NCBI GenBank assembly: GCA_003439945.1
Contig: QVRM01005400.1
Span: forward strand, 231,001-295,000
Reading direction: 5' to 3'
Length of the DNA stretch: 64,000 bases
From: Dermanyssus gallinae
Lineage: Eukaryota; Arthropoda; Arachnida; Mesostigmata; Dermanyssidae
The notes beneath the pieces were generated by a model. The model was not told the DNA's origin. It saw nothing but the letters and a program-made list of their open reading frames with translations, and made no database searches. The stretch's first letter is position 1, and every line of letters begins with the position of its first letter. A program made the position numbers and the translations under genes. This document shows, piece after piece, positions 24,501 through 38,600 of the stretch.

Positions 24501-26605
24501 TTGTTTGCGTGTTTTAGCGTTTCTTTGTCAGGGTGTAGTGTGCAGTCTGTCTTTGGGCGGCACAGGTGCTGAAATAGACCTTTAAAGATTTTTCCTTTAA
24601 GGTGTGATGGCTCGTGGTTGCATGGGTCGAAGTAGTACACGTGTATATGCGTCACGCTTCCCTTACGAGGCTTTTTCTGATTTCTTTCGTAAATCAACCA
24701 ATTAATTGTGTTTATATGGTCACAGTATTTCGTATCTTCTACTCTTTCGGTCTGGCGAGAAAGTCACCACCAATTGGAATTTCGATCGAGCGGTTCACGT
24801 TGCTCTTCTTTGTGGTCTCCTTTTGGCTGTACGTCATAAGTTTGTTAACGTCGAAGACGCTCCCTCTTGTAGCTCCCTTTTATGTTCCCAGTGTTTTTTA
24901 AGTATCTCCTTTTTTTGGAGATACTTAAAAATACGGAGAAACGTATGTTCTTGGCATTCTGTTGTGCGTCTTGTCTATCTCAAAAAGGGAGTGATTTGCT
25001 TCCCGAGCGTTTAACACTCGTTGTGCCCTTAATCTTTTCTATTTCAGAAACAAATATACACTTTCCGCTAATATTTACTGTCACCATCCATGCTCCGGCC
25101 ACGCTGAACGATTTAACAAAACGGATTCCTAAGATGCAACGGAAGACAGTAAAGTGTCCTATGAGCTATCTAAAGCTAGTGGCGCCTTTTTTCTGACATC
25201 CTCGCAGCAAAAGTGCTCAGTTTTCCGATGTTGTTTGAGGCGCTGTTGGATGGAGCGTTGTTGATCGATCATTTCGTCGCTGGTGTGTTCCGGTTTGGCG
25301 TTGCGTTGCTCAGTAAAGCCTGCGTTGGGCGGCTTCTTTTAATGCGCTACACTGTTCAACTGAGGTGTGCGATTTCTCTGGCATCGCGACGCACCGAGGT
25401 GTCTTACATTTTCCGGGGTTAACTCGCTCTTCCGTAGCACGTTCCATGTCTCAAACAACTACCATCACTTCCTGTAAGTTCTAATGTTGCAGGCAAACTT
25501 TACAATCTCACTCTTCGAGTCGCTCTGTATTCTGCTCGCATACGGCGGAGCTGTATGCAGCGCAGAGCAGTGGAGCGACCGTCGTGGTGTTGGCGGAATT
25601 CGTACTGCTATTGCAACTTGTTGCGTGCACACTTTAATTAAGGCTTAGATTTGTATTTTCATGTCGAGAGTCAGTAATTGCTTCATCATACTTCTCTAGC
25701 AAATGCTTTTTGTTGGAAGATAATTCCAACCTACTTTTCTAGATGGAACGTACTGGCTAACGCTGCGTCTGTGTTGCCCATTTTTGCTTGGCTTTAGGTC
25801 TCCTTGTTGTTGACCTTCGTTTTGCTAGGGCCGGAGACCTAAAAACCTATTATTAAAGCCAACGTAAGCTTACATACGAGGATCCGAGTTTAAGGTGAGA
25901 CTCGGTGCTAAATTTACTCGTGAATTCACTAATAATATGACGCCGCCTGTCGAATTGTGCGTGGACTGGAAGTCGAGGTGGAAGTGCGGTGTCGAATCGC
26001 CATGTGCATAACCGGTTAGCTTCTGATAGCACCAGTGTTTCGAGGGCAGCGCTATCCGTGTTTTGAGGGCAGCGTTATTCGTGTTTCGAGGGCAGCGCTA
26101 TCCGTTTCTGACCGTAATATGATGGCTCGCCTTGCCTTTTGTTAAGGTAGGAAGTGTCTTCTCGCTATCCGACTGAATGGCACTCGTTGAACTCGCTCGA
26201 AACGGAGCCAACTTCCGAGGTGATCCCTGGGTGGCAGGGGGATTGAGGTGGGGCGAGGGAGATTCAAGAAGGTCTTGTGGCTACCGATCTGCGCGGGCTC
26301 TTATCGGCGGCCAAGAAATCTGCCCGCGATGCTTCAGGACGGAAATGTTTTTGCTGCCTGTCTACATGGTGGGCAAGCCACCCGACAAGGGCTGCTCTGA
26401 CCGCCTCACCACCGCCAGGAGCACTCGCTCGGCAGTGTTACGCTGTGTTATTACTCATATATTCGTGCTTATTTATATAACTTTGCTATGTTAGAACTTT
26501 GGAGTGGACAATTTTCTCCGTGCGAACGTGTGATTACGGGTTGTCTGACCCAGTTCAACAATGTGCCCCGAACAGACGCTGCATTTCCTTTCCATCCTTG
26601 CATTC

Positions 26606-26636
<31 letters not shown>

Positions 26637-29600
26637 CATATATATAATATTCGTGCACCACGCATGTGACACGATTCTACTAATAACGCATACAGTCGCT
26701 TCTTAGAACGCTTTCTGCCATAGAATCGCCGTTGGCGGTTACTCGGAAAAGGCAGAAAGAGGTAGGAATATGTAGGTACTCTCGCCGCCGCCGCCGTCGC
26801 CGCTGCCGGTAGCTGTAGTTGTCATGCGCGTCGCGTGTATGTGAGTGCACGTAAGCGCACCTGGCATTGTCGTTGTTGTCTGTGCACGTGTGCACGTCTG
26901 ATCTTATTGTTGTCGTTTGCGCACGCCCGGTATTGTTATTGTTGTTGTTGTTGTCGTCGTCGTCGTCGTCATTCTTGGTGCACGTCTCGTGCTGCTGCTG
27001 CTGTTGTTGTCGTTGTTGTTGTTCTCGTTCTTGGTGCACGTCTGGTGTTGTTGTTGTCATTGGTGCACGTCTGTTGTTAACGTTGTCGTTTGTGCACGTA
27101 TGATGCTGTTGTTTTTGTGCACAAATTCACTCTTGGTGTTCTTGTGGTAGTTGTTGCTTGTGCAGGTATGCACTTCTGTTGTTATTGTTGTTGTTGCTGC
27201 TGCTGCTGTTGTTGTTGTTGTTGCTATTGTTGCTATTGTTGTTGTTTTTGTTGCTGCTGTTCTTGTTGTTGTGGTTGTTGCTGTTGTTGTTGTTGTTTTG
27301 CTGTTGTTGTTGTTTTGTTGTTGCTGTTGCGGTTGCTTTTGCTATTGTTGTTGTCTGTGCATGTGCGTGCGCTTCTTGTATGTGTGTCAGCTGGGTACAC
27401 TGGCAGTATTCGGCAGCGCTGTAGCTAGTCCGGTTGAGCGTTGCGCGTATTCTGCGTTGTTGTTGTGACAGCGGCAGCGCAGTTGAGCGAACTGCGTAGT
27501 AGCAGTAGTAGTAGTAGTAGTAGAAGTACCCCTGTGGTCGGCCGCGGTAGAGGGTAGCGCCAGCGTCAGCGGCGGAAACTGTCGCCGGAAAAGCTACCGG
27601 AGCCGCCCCTGCAGCACCGTAATGGACATCCACCCTCCGCAGAGGAGAAAGATGATGATGATGATGATTTCGGTGATGATTCGCGGCGGGCCGGCCAATT
27701 GGCATTGTTTGTTGTAGTGGTTGTTTTGACCCCGCTCTTGCTGCGATCTCCTGTCTATCTAAAAAAAAAAAACAATCCTTTCGGGGCTAACTCTCAGCCA
27801 AGATTTAACGTCCATGGAACTGCTTTGCGCATTGCTTCACAGACGGACCCCTAGAAATACAAATGTGGGGCAACGGTGGGGCTCGAACCCGCGCACATGC
27901 TATGTGTCTCCTCCGGTCGCGAGGCGCAGACGCATGCACCCACCACGCCACCGGGCTCGACTCTCCTATCTATCTATATGTTCCTATTTACAGTTTTTTG
28001 CTAAGGCTACTTCTACTTACTAGGCCAGATACTAGGACGTCGTCGGCAACCGACTGGCCTGGGTCGGGACTCGGGCCTTGGTCACCATTACTACTGTTTC
28101 TACTGGCCCATATGCGTGTGTATGCGTGCGCGAGCGAGCCCACTAGTGCCTATCCCGCTGTCGTGAGCAGTAGCGGTAATGGCTTCTGGACGTTGCAACC
28201 CGTGCGATGGGCTACTACGTTTACCGCTACTACTACGACTATTGCTACGGCCTTGTTGGCGTTGCCCTTATATAGCCACCGACCATGGTTGCCATAGGCC
28301 CGTCGGTAGCCATAAGGCCGGTCTGCCTGGCGGTCTGGCTGTCCGTCTGTACGTACATACGTCCGCCCGCCCGTCCGTCCGCTAACCCGCGTACCTGCAT
28401 TCCTGCTGATACAGGCCGCCTAGGCCAAGCGGATCTGCGCGGTAGGGGGTGTATATTCTGCATTTTGCGGTCTGCGTACTTTCCGCGTGTGGTCGTTTGC
28501 GCCGCCCGGACGTCTTGTCCAGGCCCCGAGTCGCGCCCCAATGGTTCTGAACTTGTCTTTGACCCCGCGCATAACCCGATGCTACAGTTTGCTTCTGCGG
28601 ATTTGCTTGGGACGTAAAGGTTATTCGCTACATTTCGGCAAAATGTCTTTAGAAAAAATAACTTTTATCCTCTTCTCCACTGGCCGCGAACTCCACGGGC
28701 AGGTAAAGATTTGTGGCGATCTGGTTGGTGGTCACCCATCGCACGGGTTAGCGGGGGGCTTGCAGACGTTATGAAGCTCTGCACGTGCTTTGTTGCTCGT
28801 TGCAACACCCTCTCTTGTGACGGGACCGAAACGCAAACACACACTCAATCTAACGTTTCCTTTAACAACGGAACTTTTCCAACTATTCGGAGAAAGATCA
28901 CCCACCCACTTGGTTCGCTGCTGACTGAATCATTTGGCTGGCGAGCGTTTGCGGCTTGCGCCTACAAGAGGTGCTATTATTACTGCTGAGAATGCTCGGA
29001 AATGAAGCGGCGAGACAGAGAGAGAGAGACACAGATTGACATCTGGTCTGATTAACTCACACACTATTGGTGTGTATCTCTAACTACTGCTCGTATGGTT
29101 AGCGTTATGACATGAACGTGTTGTTTGTTACTCATGTCATCCACTTTGGCTCTTGCTAGTGATGGCGCCATTCTTTTAGCTTGCTGACGCTGATTCTAGT
29201 TGTTAGTGTTCAGTCTAAATGAGGAGAGAAGGACGACAATGACGGCAACTGTTGCAACATCAGCGACACGGCTGTGTTCACTGTTCGCTCGATGGATTTC
29301 ATTTTCGAACTTGCCTTTTCTGCCTTTAGTAGTGACAAGCTACTACGGAATTCTTGCAATCTGTCTCTGTCTCTCTCTCTTACTGCCTCTCCGTTCTCTT
29401 TCTTGATGTCTGCGTGTCTGTCTATGTCCCTCTCTCCCCCCCCGGGGGGGGGGGGGGTCGTTGTAGTAGCATTACTGATGCTTTTCAAGTAAAGTGCTGC
29501 AAAAAGTCCCGATGACACCTAGACTATAGGGACATGGCAAAGCGTGAGAACATGGCTGCTGCAAATTCTATTATTACTCTATTACTATTTCTTTTTGTTG

Positions 29601-32600
29601 CATCTCGACTGAACTGCCACACTGACTGTGGCTCTATCTTACAGTCGCGGCATTTTTTTGCCCGAGCGCGTGTTCTCCGCGTTGCAACGGGCGTCGGTCG
29701 GGCGCTCGGTTGCCTCGGTGGATCTCGTTTGCATACGAAATCCAGTCAGCTCGTCGAGTTGTAACTGTGGCTGCTGCTGCTACTGTTGTCTATACACGCA
29801 GCGCCCAGCCATCGTAACTGGAAAATCACCTCCTTGTGCTACGCAGCATGAATAAACGGGAAAGCATCACCTAAAGCAGCAGCACTCACTTCAGGAAAGG
29901 TTAAGGTGCACACCCATCCATGTCTGTGCCAAATCATACACATATATTTGTATGCATGTATCTTTACGCCTCTCGTAATGTACATATATATATATATATA
30001 TATATATGGATGGCTAGGTAACATACTGGATGATTAGGACCTTCGACTATCATCTACATATATATATATATATATATATGTACATTTATATATATACATA
30101 GTCGAAGGTCCTAGTCATCCAGTCCAGACATGGCTAGCCAAAAGGGTTTGCTGTTGAGCATTTGTTTTCGCTTAGTCTGCTGCTGCTGGACAGTACGAAT
30201 GATCATCCTCGCGGTTTGCATCTATCTGTTGTTAACAGCGTCTGAAGCACAAAAGGGCCCAGTTCTATGCATGCGTATGTGCGCTTCGACTAGCACACCT
30301 CGACTCTACCTCAAGTCGATTGCAGGTCTTTTTTCAGTCATTATGTTGTCATGTCAGCGCATCGGAACGACCTAACAACGTTCGTTCGTCGAATGCGATA
30401 AGTGGCCAGTAACAACTATGAGAACGGGGCCCGGCACTTGCGCGTACTTCCGAATCCGAGAGTACCAAGCTAGTGCTAGTACCATGCTAGTGCCAAGACA
30501 GCGCAGCCGGCACGAGATGCGTCGTGACGTCAGTAATGTAAACGCTTAGACGTCAGTCATCAGTCGCATAGATAGATGATAATCGATGCGAGGGTAATGC
30601 GAGGGTAGCGGTACCTGCATTAGTATAGGACGTAACGGGGTAACAAAACGACGTTAAATCATCGGGTTTTAGCTTCGGTCAACGTCGTGGTGGTGGTGGG
30701 GGTTGTTGTTGTTGATGATGATGATGATGTTGATGTTAATGTTCATGCTAATGCTAATGCTGCTGCTGCTCCTATACTAGTAATTTATAGTAGGATCGGG
30801 CTAGCCGGGTAGTCTCATCTGTAGTTGCGCATCGCATTTGTTAGCTTCGAGCGAGCGAGCTCTGCTATGCTTTTGCTTTGCTGAGTACCTCCTGTGCTTG
30901 TCTAGGTGGTGGACAAGGCCCACCGCCAAAGAATGGGCTCGAACGCTGGCGGTGCAAGGTCGCAGCGACGAACCATGTATCATCATCATCATCATCGGTC
31001 CACTGTAACTACCAATGATATGGTGAATAAACTGAATTACATTATCATCGGTCCACTCGACTGTGAGAAATGTCGCCGGTCTATTGGTCCAGCTGCGCCT
31101 GCGGCTGCTGCTGCTGCTGCTGTGGTGTTCAAGCGGCTACGTAGCGCGTTGGCTCTCCAGCAATTCGTGGTCAATACTATGCGATGGCTTTTTGCCCCTC
31201 ACCGTCCTTCATGCTACTGGCTACTTACTCGGCGAGTCAACGAATTGGTGGCGCTTGTGCTGCTGAACTTGGATTGTTCAACCTACTCTGACTCACCTCT
31301 GCCTCAACCTGCTGGACGCCGCTGCAAGCATACCTGTCGACCAGCTGGTAGAAAGCAAGCAAGCCAGCATGCTTGCAAGCAAATAATAGGCGAGCACGCC
31401 AAAGCGCCAAAATGCTAAACGTCACTCGAACGTTGCCTCACACACAACTCGACTGCTCTCGTCACTCAATGGGGACCGCCGAGAGCAGACGGCAGTGCAT
31501 TGGCAGTGCTGACCGATAAACAGACCGCCTCGCATACAGCGTTCCGAGTGTGTGAGGCGGTCTTCTCGAGATGAGGCGGTTTCTATTATCGCGCGCAGTT
31601 AAACGCGCGCCGTCAACTTCTGTTTCTTCTGCCTCCCCCCCCCCCGAAAAACCATCTAACCGGCTAGTTGTTTTGTGTGCCGTCTGACTTTAACCACATA
31701 CATTCGTTTTCACTCATTATCATTGGCATACTCGGATTAGTAGGAATGCCATTGTGGGAATGTGTGCTGTGACTATTATGGTGATGGCGGCGGATGATTT
31801 AGCTGCTTTTGAGTTGAACTATTTCATGGAGATAAGCTATTAGCTTTTATTGCTGCTTGTCTGTTGTTGTTGTTGTCCTGCTACTGCAGCTGCTCCTATT
31901 CGAGGGTGAAGATTTAGCGGTGCAAATGAGAATGTGTGAAACTTTTTTTCCGTACAAATCCGTGTACATCACACAGAGGGTGGAGGGTGATCACCGTGTG
32001 GTGACATCATTATCATCATCATCATCATGTGGAGGAAGGACATTTTTGTTTTCAACGTTTACTTTCTTGCTTACCGCGTATGCATAGCGAGGCTACGTAC
32101 GACTGACATAGCAGCGTATGATGCAGCTGGATTCCGAGACTCCGAGAGACACGACGGCGGCAAACAGATTCCAAAGCGACTTCATTTTTTATGCGCATGC
32201 TGCAACACATGCGATATTAGTTTGCTGTTTTGATCTTGTTACAACGCCGAAAAAAAGTGTCTTCTAAACAAACGTCTCTATTGTTCCACTGAAATAGGAA
32301 GCTCAATAGGGATATTCCTTTGTCGGTCGATGGTCGCGTTTGCATGCTGTATCATGTCTTGGGTTAACTCTGCAAGCGGATCGGACAACACGCAATCATC
32401 ATTAGACGGACACCGACGGGATCTGCGAGATCCGCCTCGTGACGGCGTGCACGAGATTGTCCTCGATAGCTAACAGCTTGGCCTTGGTAACTGAAAGGAG
32501 GCTATGAAGACTTTCGCGGCAACGTTAACATAAGAGATTTACGTAAAAAAACTCAATGGCAAGCCGACCTCCAAAGAAATAGTTTAAAGTAACATACTCA

Positions 32601-35600
32601 TATGTTATACAGACATCGTCACACACCTGTCCCCTGGTCAATCACAAATATATTCATACAACCTCTATTAATTTCGTACATCTATATAGCTCGTGTTGCC
32701 GGGATCAAGCCCACAGTCTTGGAGTTGTCGTCTGTATCGGCTACTCTATTCCGTTGGCAATACGACGTTATACAGATACCGCATTTAGGTATATGCGTAA
32801 GGGGCCCATTTCTGCAACTATTTGTTCCTTATCGAGTGACAGTTGGGTTCTAGAACACGTGGTTAATAGAGTCAAGGTTTGTTGTAATGGCGTACTATTC
32901 TTTATCACAATCGATTTGATACGAACGATACGAGTTAGTGCGACTAGGAACAGATTCTAAAGATAAATAACATATGTCATTTATTTGGTCCTCTCATAAA
33001 CGAACCCTTTTGCCTATGAAATCCTTTACCTTACTGATTTCGCTTCGGCTGACTCCCTTTCTTGCATTTCCCGCTTTAAATCAGGGAGAGAGAGAGAGAG
33101 AGAGAAAGGAGATGCATTGGCAGTGGTCATTTTGGTATTTGACCAGCTTTGAGTAAGTTGTTTTTGGATGTGGGGACCTTTCGGGGAATGCATGATGCAC
33201 ACGAATTACGGCCAGCTAGCAGTAATTAGTGTGGTACTCACAAACACACTAAAGCTTTCCGGATTTCTCCGCACCACCCAGGCTCGATTGTACTAGGCAT
33301 TTCTTCGACATTCTTGCGGATGATATCTGCCGAGGGCACTCAGGACAGCGCCGGATCAGACCTTGGTATGGGGCCCGTCGTGTCACCTAACGTATCAGCG
33401 AGCAAGCGACCGAGCGTTCGCTGCGTCGGCTTGACCCTTTGAAAGCGAGCACAGGGAAAAGGGAAATAGGCCGGCAGCTTGAGAGGGACATGGCCGATTT
33501 ACTACGTGGCCAAATTATGCGGACCAGTTCAAAACTCATCTGAACTATATTTAGGCCAACTTTGATCTAGACGTGTAAATCGCAGACAAAGTGCGTATAG
33601 ATTACGAAACATAATAGGTGCCGCTGCTACTGCGACGATGCCAGATGCCTATCTCACCAAACACAGAGCGAATACTAGCGCGAATAAGTTATAGTCCTAT
33701 TGGCATCTCCTGGGGAGGTTGACTTGGGGCGCACCTCGATCTACTACGTTTCGCATTGTCGTAAAAGAACAAATTTTTTTTGTCACGGGTAACAGTGTCC
33801 AAGAGCGGACAGTCATTGTGTCTGGCAATTCAATAAGAGCATTTTTTTATACTAGTATTGCCGAACGGATGATGCGTGTGGTCCTTTACATAGTGTCGCA
33901 TTTAATATTGGCTGGCAATACGTGTATTGTTCATACCTTACAAGTGTAATGTATGTATTATATAAGTGAATACTTATTATTGTTAGTAATGCATGATTAA
34001 AATATTTTCCAATAGTAGACACAAAGCAACATATGCACGCCTAGCATCAATTATATGTGTATGCAATAAGCACTTGGAATAGATTGCAGTTCCAAAAAAA
34101 AAGTACAGATCGTTCATGAACTCGCAACATCTGCTTGTGTTCACCATGTTGTTGTTGAAACTATGAAACATTATTTCCAACAACACTGGTTGTTGTTGTT
34201 GTTGCTGTTGCTGCTGCTGCTGAGTTTGTTGTCATTATTCTTAATTAGCGTATTAGAGTGCCACGCATCTTCGGATCTTTTCGATGCTATACTGATGTTT
34301 CTCGTTTAGCACTGTTGGCGTTCATGTGGTGAAGTATGGGTGAGTCGATCATTCTGCACATGTCTGCGGTGTATGCGGTGTTGTGCGTGTGAGAGAGAGA
34401 GTACCACTCGCCCGCCCAAAGAGCCAACGAAGTCGTCGAAGTCCGATGAGAGCCGACAACTTCAGCACCGTGGGGTAGTTGTGCTTGTTGTGTACCGTTC
34501 TACCTTGCCGTTACTTTGGCGGCTGCGGGTTGGCTCTGGCTATTGTCGTCATGAACATTGTCGTCGGCGGCGGCGGCAATGATGGCAGTTGTCGTGTCTG
34601 CAGTTATTTTGTATTTGTTTGATTCTGTGGTTCGAGACGTCCCCCCGCGGAGTGGTGGCAGCGATGGCGGTGGTGCTGGCGTGGGGACGACGATCGGGGA
34701 CACAAGCCGGCCGTACAACCACGGGCGGCGCCGCCCCATCTCCGCACCCCCCCCCCTCCCCGCTTCCTGCCCCCGACTCCGAAATCCCGTTGCATGACTA
34801 CGACTATAGGTTGACTGACAGACAGACAAATCAATCGTCCGATCCAACCGAGACATCCATACATTGAGGCAGACAGAGAACGAGAGAAAGATCGTCAAGA
34901 GAAGACGACCAATTGATTGAGCCTATTGAAGGGAAAGCGAGCGTATTGATCGAGAGAGAGAGAGAGAGAGAGAGAGAACGGGGGAGAGATAAAGATTACA
35001 CATCATAGCCGCTAAATAAAAGACGTGCATCATCTGTATTACGTGTGTGCGTGCCTACATACTACTTGCCATAGACTGAGCTGGCCACACTGGTACGGCA
35101 CTACCTTCATTGTGGGCATTACACTGTGGCTGCTGCTGTTGGTTCTGCCATTACAACAACAACAATAAAAACAATTTATCCGTATACACTACTGTCAGTA
35201 CTGATGATGATAATGATGATGATGACAATAATAATAATAATAATAATAATAATAGCGGCAGCAGTGTTTGCTGGCTGGCTATTTTATTTCGAGATTACGC
35301 AGCTCCTTCACACGTTTTACTAGTTGCACGTTAAAGCCGTAGTGACAGACGGAGAAACAGACAAGCACAACAACAACAACAACAACAATTTATCCGTATG
35401 CACTACTGATAATAATAATAATAATAATAATAGCGGCAGCAGTGTTTGCTGGCTGGCTATTTTATTTCGAGATTACGCAGCTCCTTCACACGTTTTACTA
35501 GTTGCACGTTAAAGCCGTAGTGACAGACAGAGCGATAGACAAGCACGTGGCACAGCTGTGAGACAGGCTCAAAGATCACTGTGCCGGCCGAGGTATGACC

Positions 35601-38600
35601 ACCAACAAAGTTTTCCGACTTAGGCTAAATCTCAGCCATAGCGGTTCGGCACAGCCAAGGTGTAGCAGCATTCATTGCATCATGATTAGACGGTTCGCTG
35701 GTCATTCATTGTCTTCGGCCGAACGTATCGAGTCGGCCTCTTGACGATTGACGATTATGTTGTTCTTGTGTGTACCGCTTGTGCTGACAATAATGAACAC
35801 AATAGTAATACTAGATGCGGTGTACTGCAGATGTCAGAGACGGTAAGCTGCTCCGTTATTCGTCTTGCTATTGATGTCAAGTTGTTGGCGTTTCAAGCGG
35901 CGGGTGGGTTCGGGCTTTTTGCGCTCAGTTAGCGCGCGTCTTGTCGCCGACAGTAGTTTTTATCTAGCTGCGTTTTTTCGTTCTAGATCTTATGTTGTCA
36001 GCTGTAGAATTCGAGTTTGAGCGAGAGTCATAGCAATTATGATCGCGACACAAAGGTGTATTTTTAGTCTATTTTTACTATATGCTGCAAGTAACCATAG
36101 CACTATTCTAGTCTAGCTCGGTTAGGTCGTTGCGTTTTTTGTTGGTATTTCAGTATTGCCGTTACTACTGCGATTGAGCTGATTGGTATTTGACGTGCAA
36201 GCTGACGTTTACTACCAGTATGTAGGAGTTGACATAAATCCGTACGTATGGCTTGCGTACGTTAGCGTATTTCGGTAGTTTCCAAAATGTTCTTCATTCA
36301 TCGATTTATTCAATAGTTTTTTATACATCCATGCAATCCATCATTTGTTTCGGCTGTTCGTTTGTTATGAGCAACTCAACAGCTTTTTCTTTCTTGTTCT
36401 AGCCATATGTCTCTCGCTCTCGTGTCTCTGCTTAACGGTTTTTTTTTTCTCGCTTTTATGGAGGATACAGATGATTCGTAGCATCATGGAGCAGATTGCG
36501 TGCTCAAGTGGTGACTCATTTGATATTTTTCTATTGTGACACTGCTTTTTTTCTAAAAGTACTGCTACGTCTAGTGCTACTCTCGATACAGTTATGATGT
36601 ACTGACTGGTTCTACTAGTTTGGCTTATTAGGTTTTTATTCAAGTTTTGGAACATAGCAAGGTATTAGAACCTTGCCAATATTGCGTTGACATTGTACTA
36701 TTGATGTCATGATGACATCAAGAGTACAATAGCATGTTGTTGGTGCTCGTCGTCGTTCTTTGAACGCCGAGACGGTTTAGTTTGTCTCGCTCACTTAATA
36801 TATGAAAGAATAGGGATGTTGGGTGGCAGACCCCCATGTTGGTGCTGCCTTCGTCGCAGTTGTTGGAGACGCGACGTTTTGACGCTGCTAGCCGGGTTGC
36901 TGGCCAGTTCGAGCGTAAAGCCTGCCGTGGCGGGGTCGCCGACGGCGAACGGCGTGCGAAGTGCAAACGGAACTCATCCAAAGCAGAGGGTGGCGACGAT
37001 TGGTATGGCGTATCGTCGCTGTCGTCGTCATCGTCGTATTGAAATAAGCAGTGGAAACAGAGGACCCCGACGCGCAGCGCGATTTTATTCGATGATGACT
37101 AGCTCCAGCTTCTCAATCGACCTGCCGAGGCCGACTGCTGAGGTCGGAAAGAATGGCTGACAGACGTTTCGGTGACGCAAAGTCGGTCAGGTTCCGAAGG
37201 CGACCCCCCGGGCCTCCTGGTCCCGAAAGCGATCCCGGAGCCGTCCTGCCGCTCAAAGATCACATCATACGCCGCATCGTCAGTTGGCTCGGTGGCCGCA
37301 GAATCTGCTCGTGACGTCGCTCCGCTTTCACTCATAGATAATTAGCACGCTTAATTAATTCATCAGTTGGCTCCGCCGGTAATGTGATGATTGTGCTGAT
37401 AATGACGAAGACGTTGGCGACGACTCAGGTCGTGTGCATACGTATCCGCTACATGAAATGGGCCTATTGTTGCTGATTGTATTGGTATATATATATATAT
37501 ATATATATACTACTATGAGGACATCATGTCTATGTCTATGTACAATAATAATTATGTACAGTAATAATAAGATATACTCGTGTAATTACATATATATACC
37601 TAAACACACATGTTACAGCATATATGCTACCTACGCATCCATATAATCAATATATTTTCCAATACCTACTGAGTATTTGCTTTCCATTGGGACAACCTCT
37701 TCTTTGTTATATCGACCAGGTATTTTCTAACATTTGGGCCTAAAGCTCCGGGGCCTCCGGCAGGTCTATATGTACATTATTTAACAATATGTTCACTTGC
37801 CTCATTCCCTAGCCCACATGCTCGACATTCTGTATTTTCTTCCTTCATATAATTAGCTCATTGTATCCTTCTATCCAACATCCCTGCCCTGCCATCTGCC
37901 AATAGCCCACTCGCTCTTGAATTACCGTATAGCCATTCTACCCCGCCCCTTTTCCGCCAAACACGATCTGGAACCCATCGTCAATTTCCATTTTCCTGTA
38001 TATGACTTGTTTACCCTCAATTTCACCATTTTCTCCGATACCCTCGCTCTTGCTCACTGCTGACTATTGTACCCAATCTCCCTAGCTGCGAACTCTACTC
38101 TGCGATCTCATTTTGTTTTGAGCCTTAGTGCCGTCTTTTCCAGCTGTTTAAGCCATCTATTATTTGTGACATGTTTTAATCCTAATATTAAATTTTAGCT
38201 TTTTTTGTACTTTCTCTTGTATAAATGTTGACACCCCCTTCCCCCTCAACTATATATATATATATATAGCAGTCACGTAAATACCCAAATGAAATGACAG
38301 CATTGACGCAAAGCCTTTCGATGCTGCCCTTTGGCGCACCGATTGGGTTTTTCCTTGGCGGGACTCGACGCCCCAACCTAGGTGACTAACCCAGCGCCGT
38401 TAGTATATGTCTGATACCTGAAAGACGTTCACAAGCATGCCTGCCCTTGTTGGCGGTTTTTATCGTGTTTCGACGCTTACCTGTAACTTAAATTCCTTTA
38501 ATGAGGAAGCATAATTTATTTTATTTTAGCGTGGAACAGCAAACAACGAAACGTAAATCAGCTGCCATATATATTTGTGTACCAATCAACCGTTCTGGAT

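Noticed and set aside
27127..27705. 192-codon minus-strand Asn/Gln-rich frame
   Set aside because: It is produced by the (GTT/GCT)n tract at 27178-27345 and adjacent CTA repeats.
30906..31418. 170-codon plus-strand frame in intron 2
   Set aside because: It contains CAT and GCT microsatellite runs, no domain and no splice support for inclusion in Pc.
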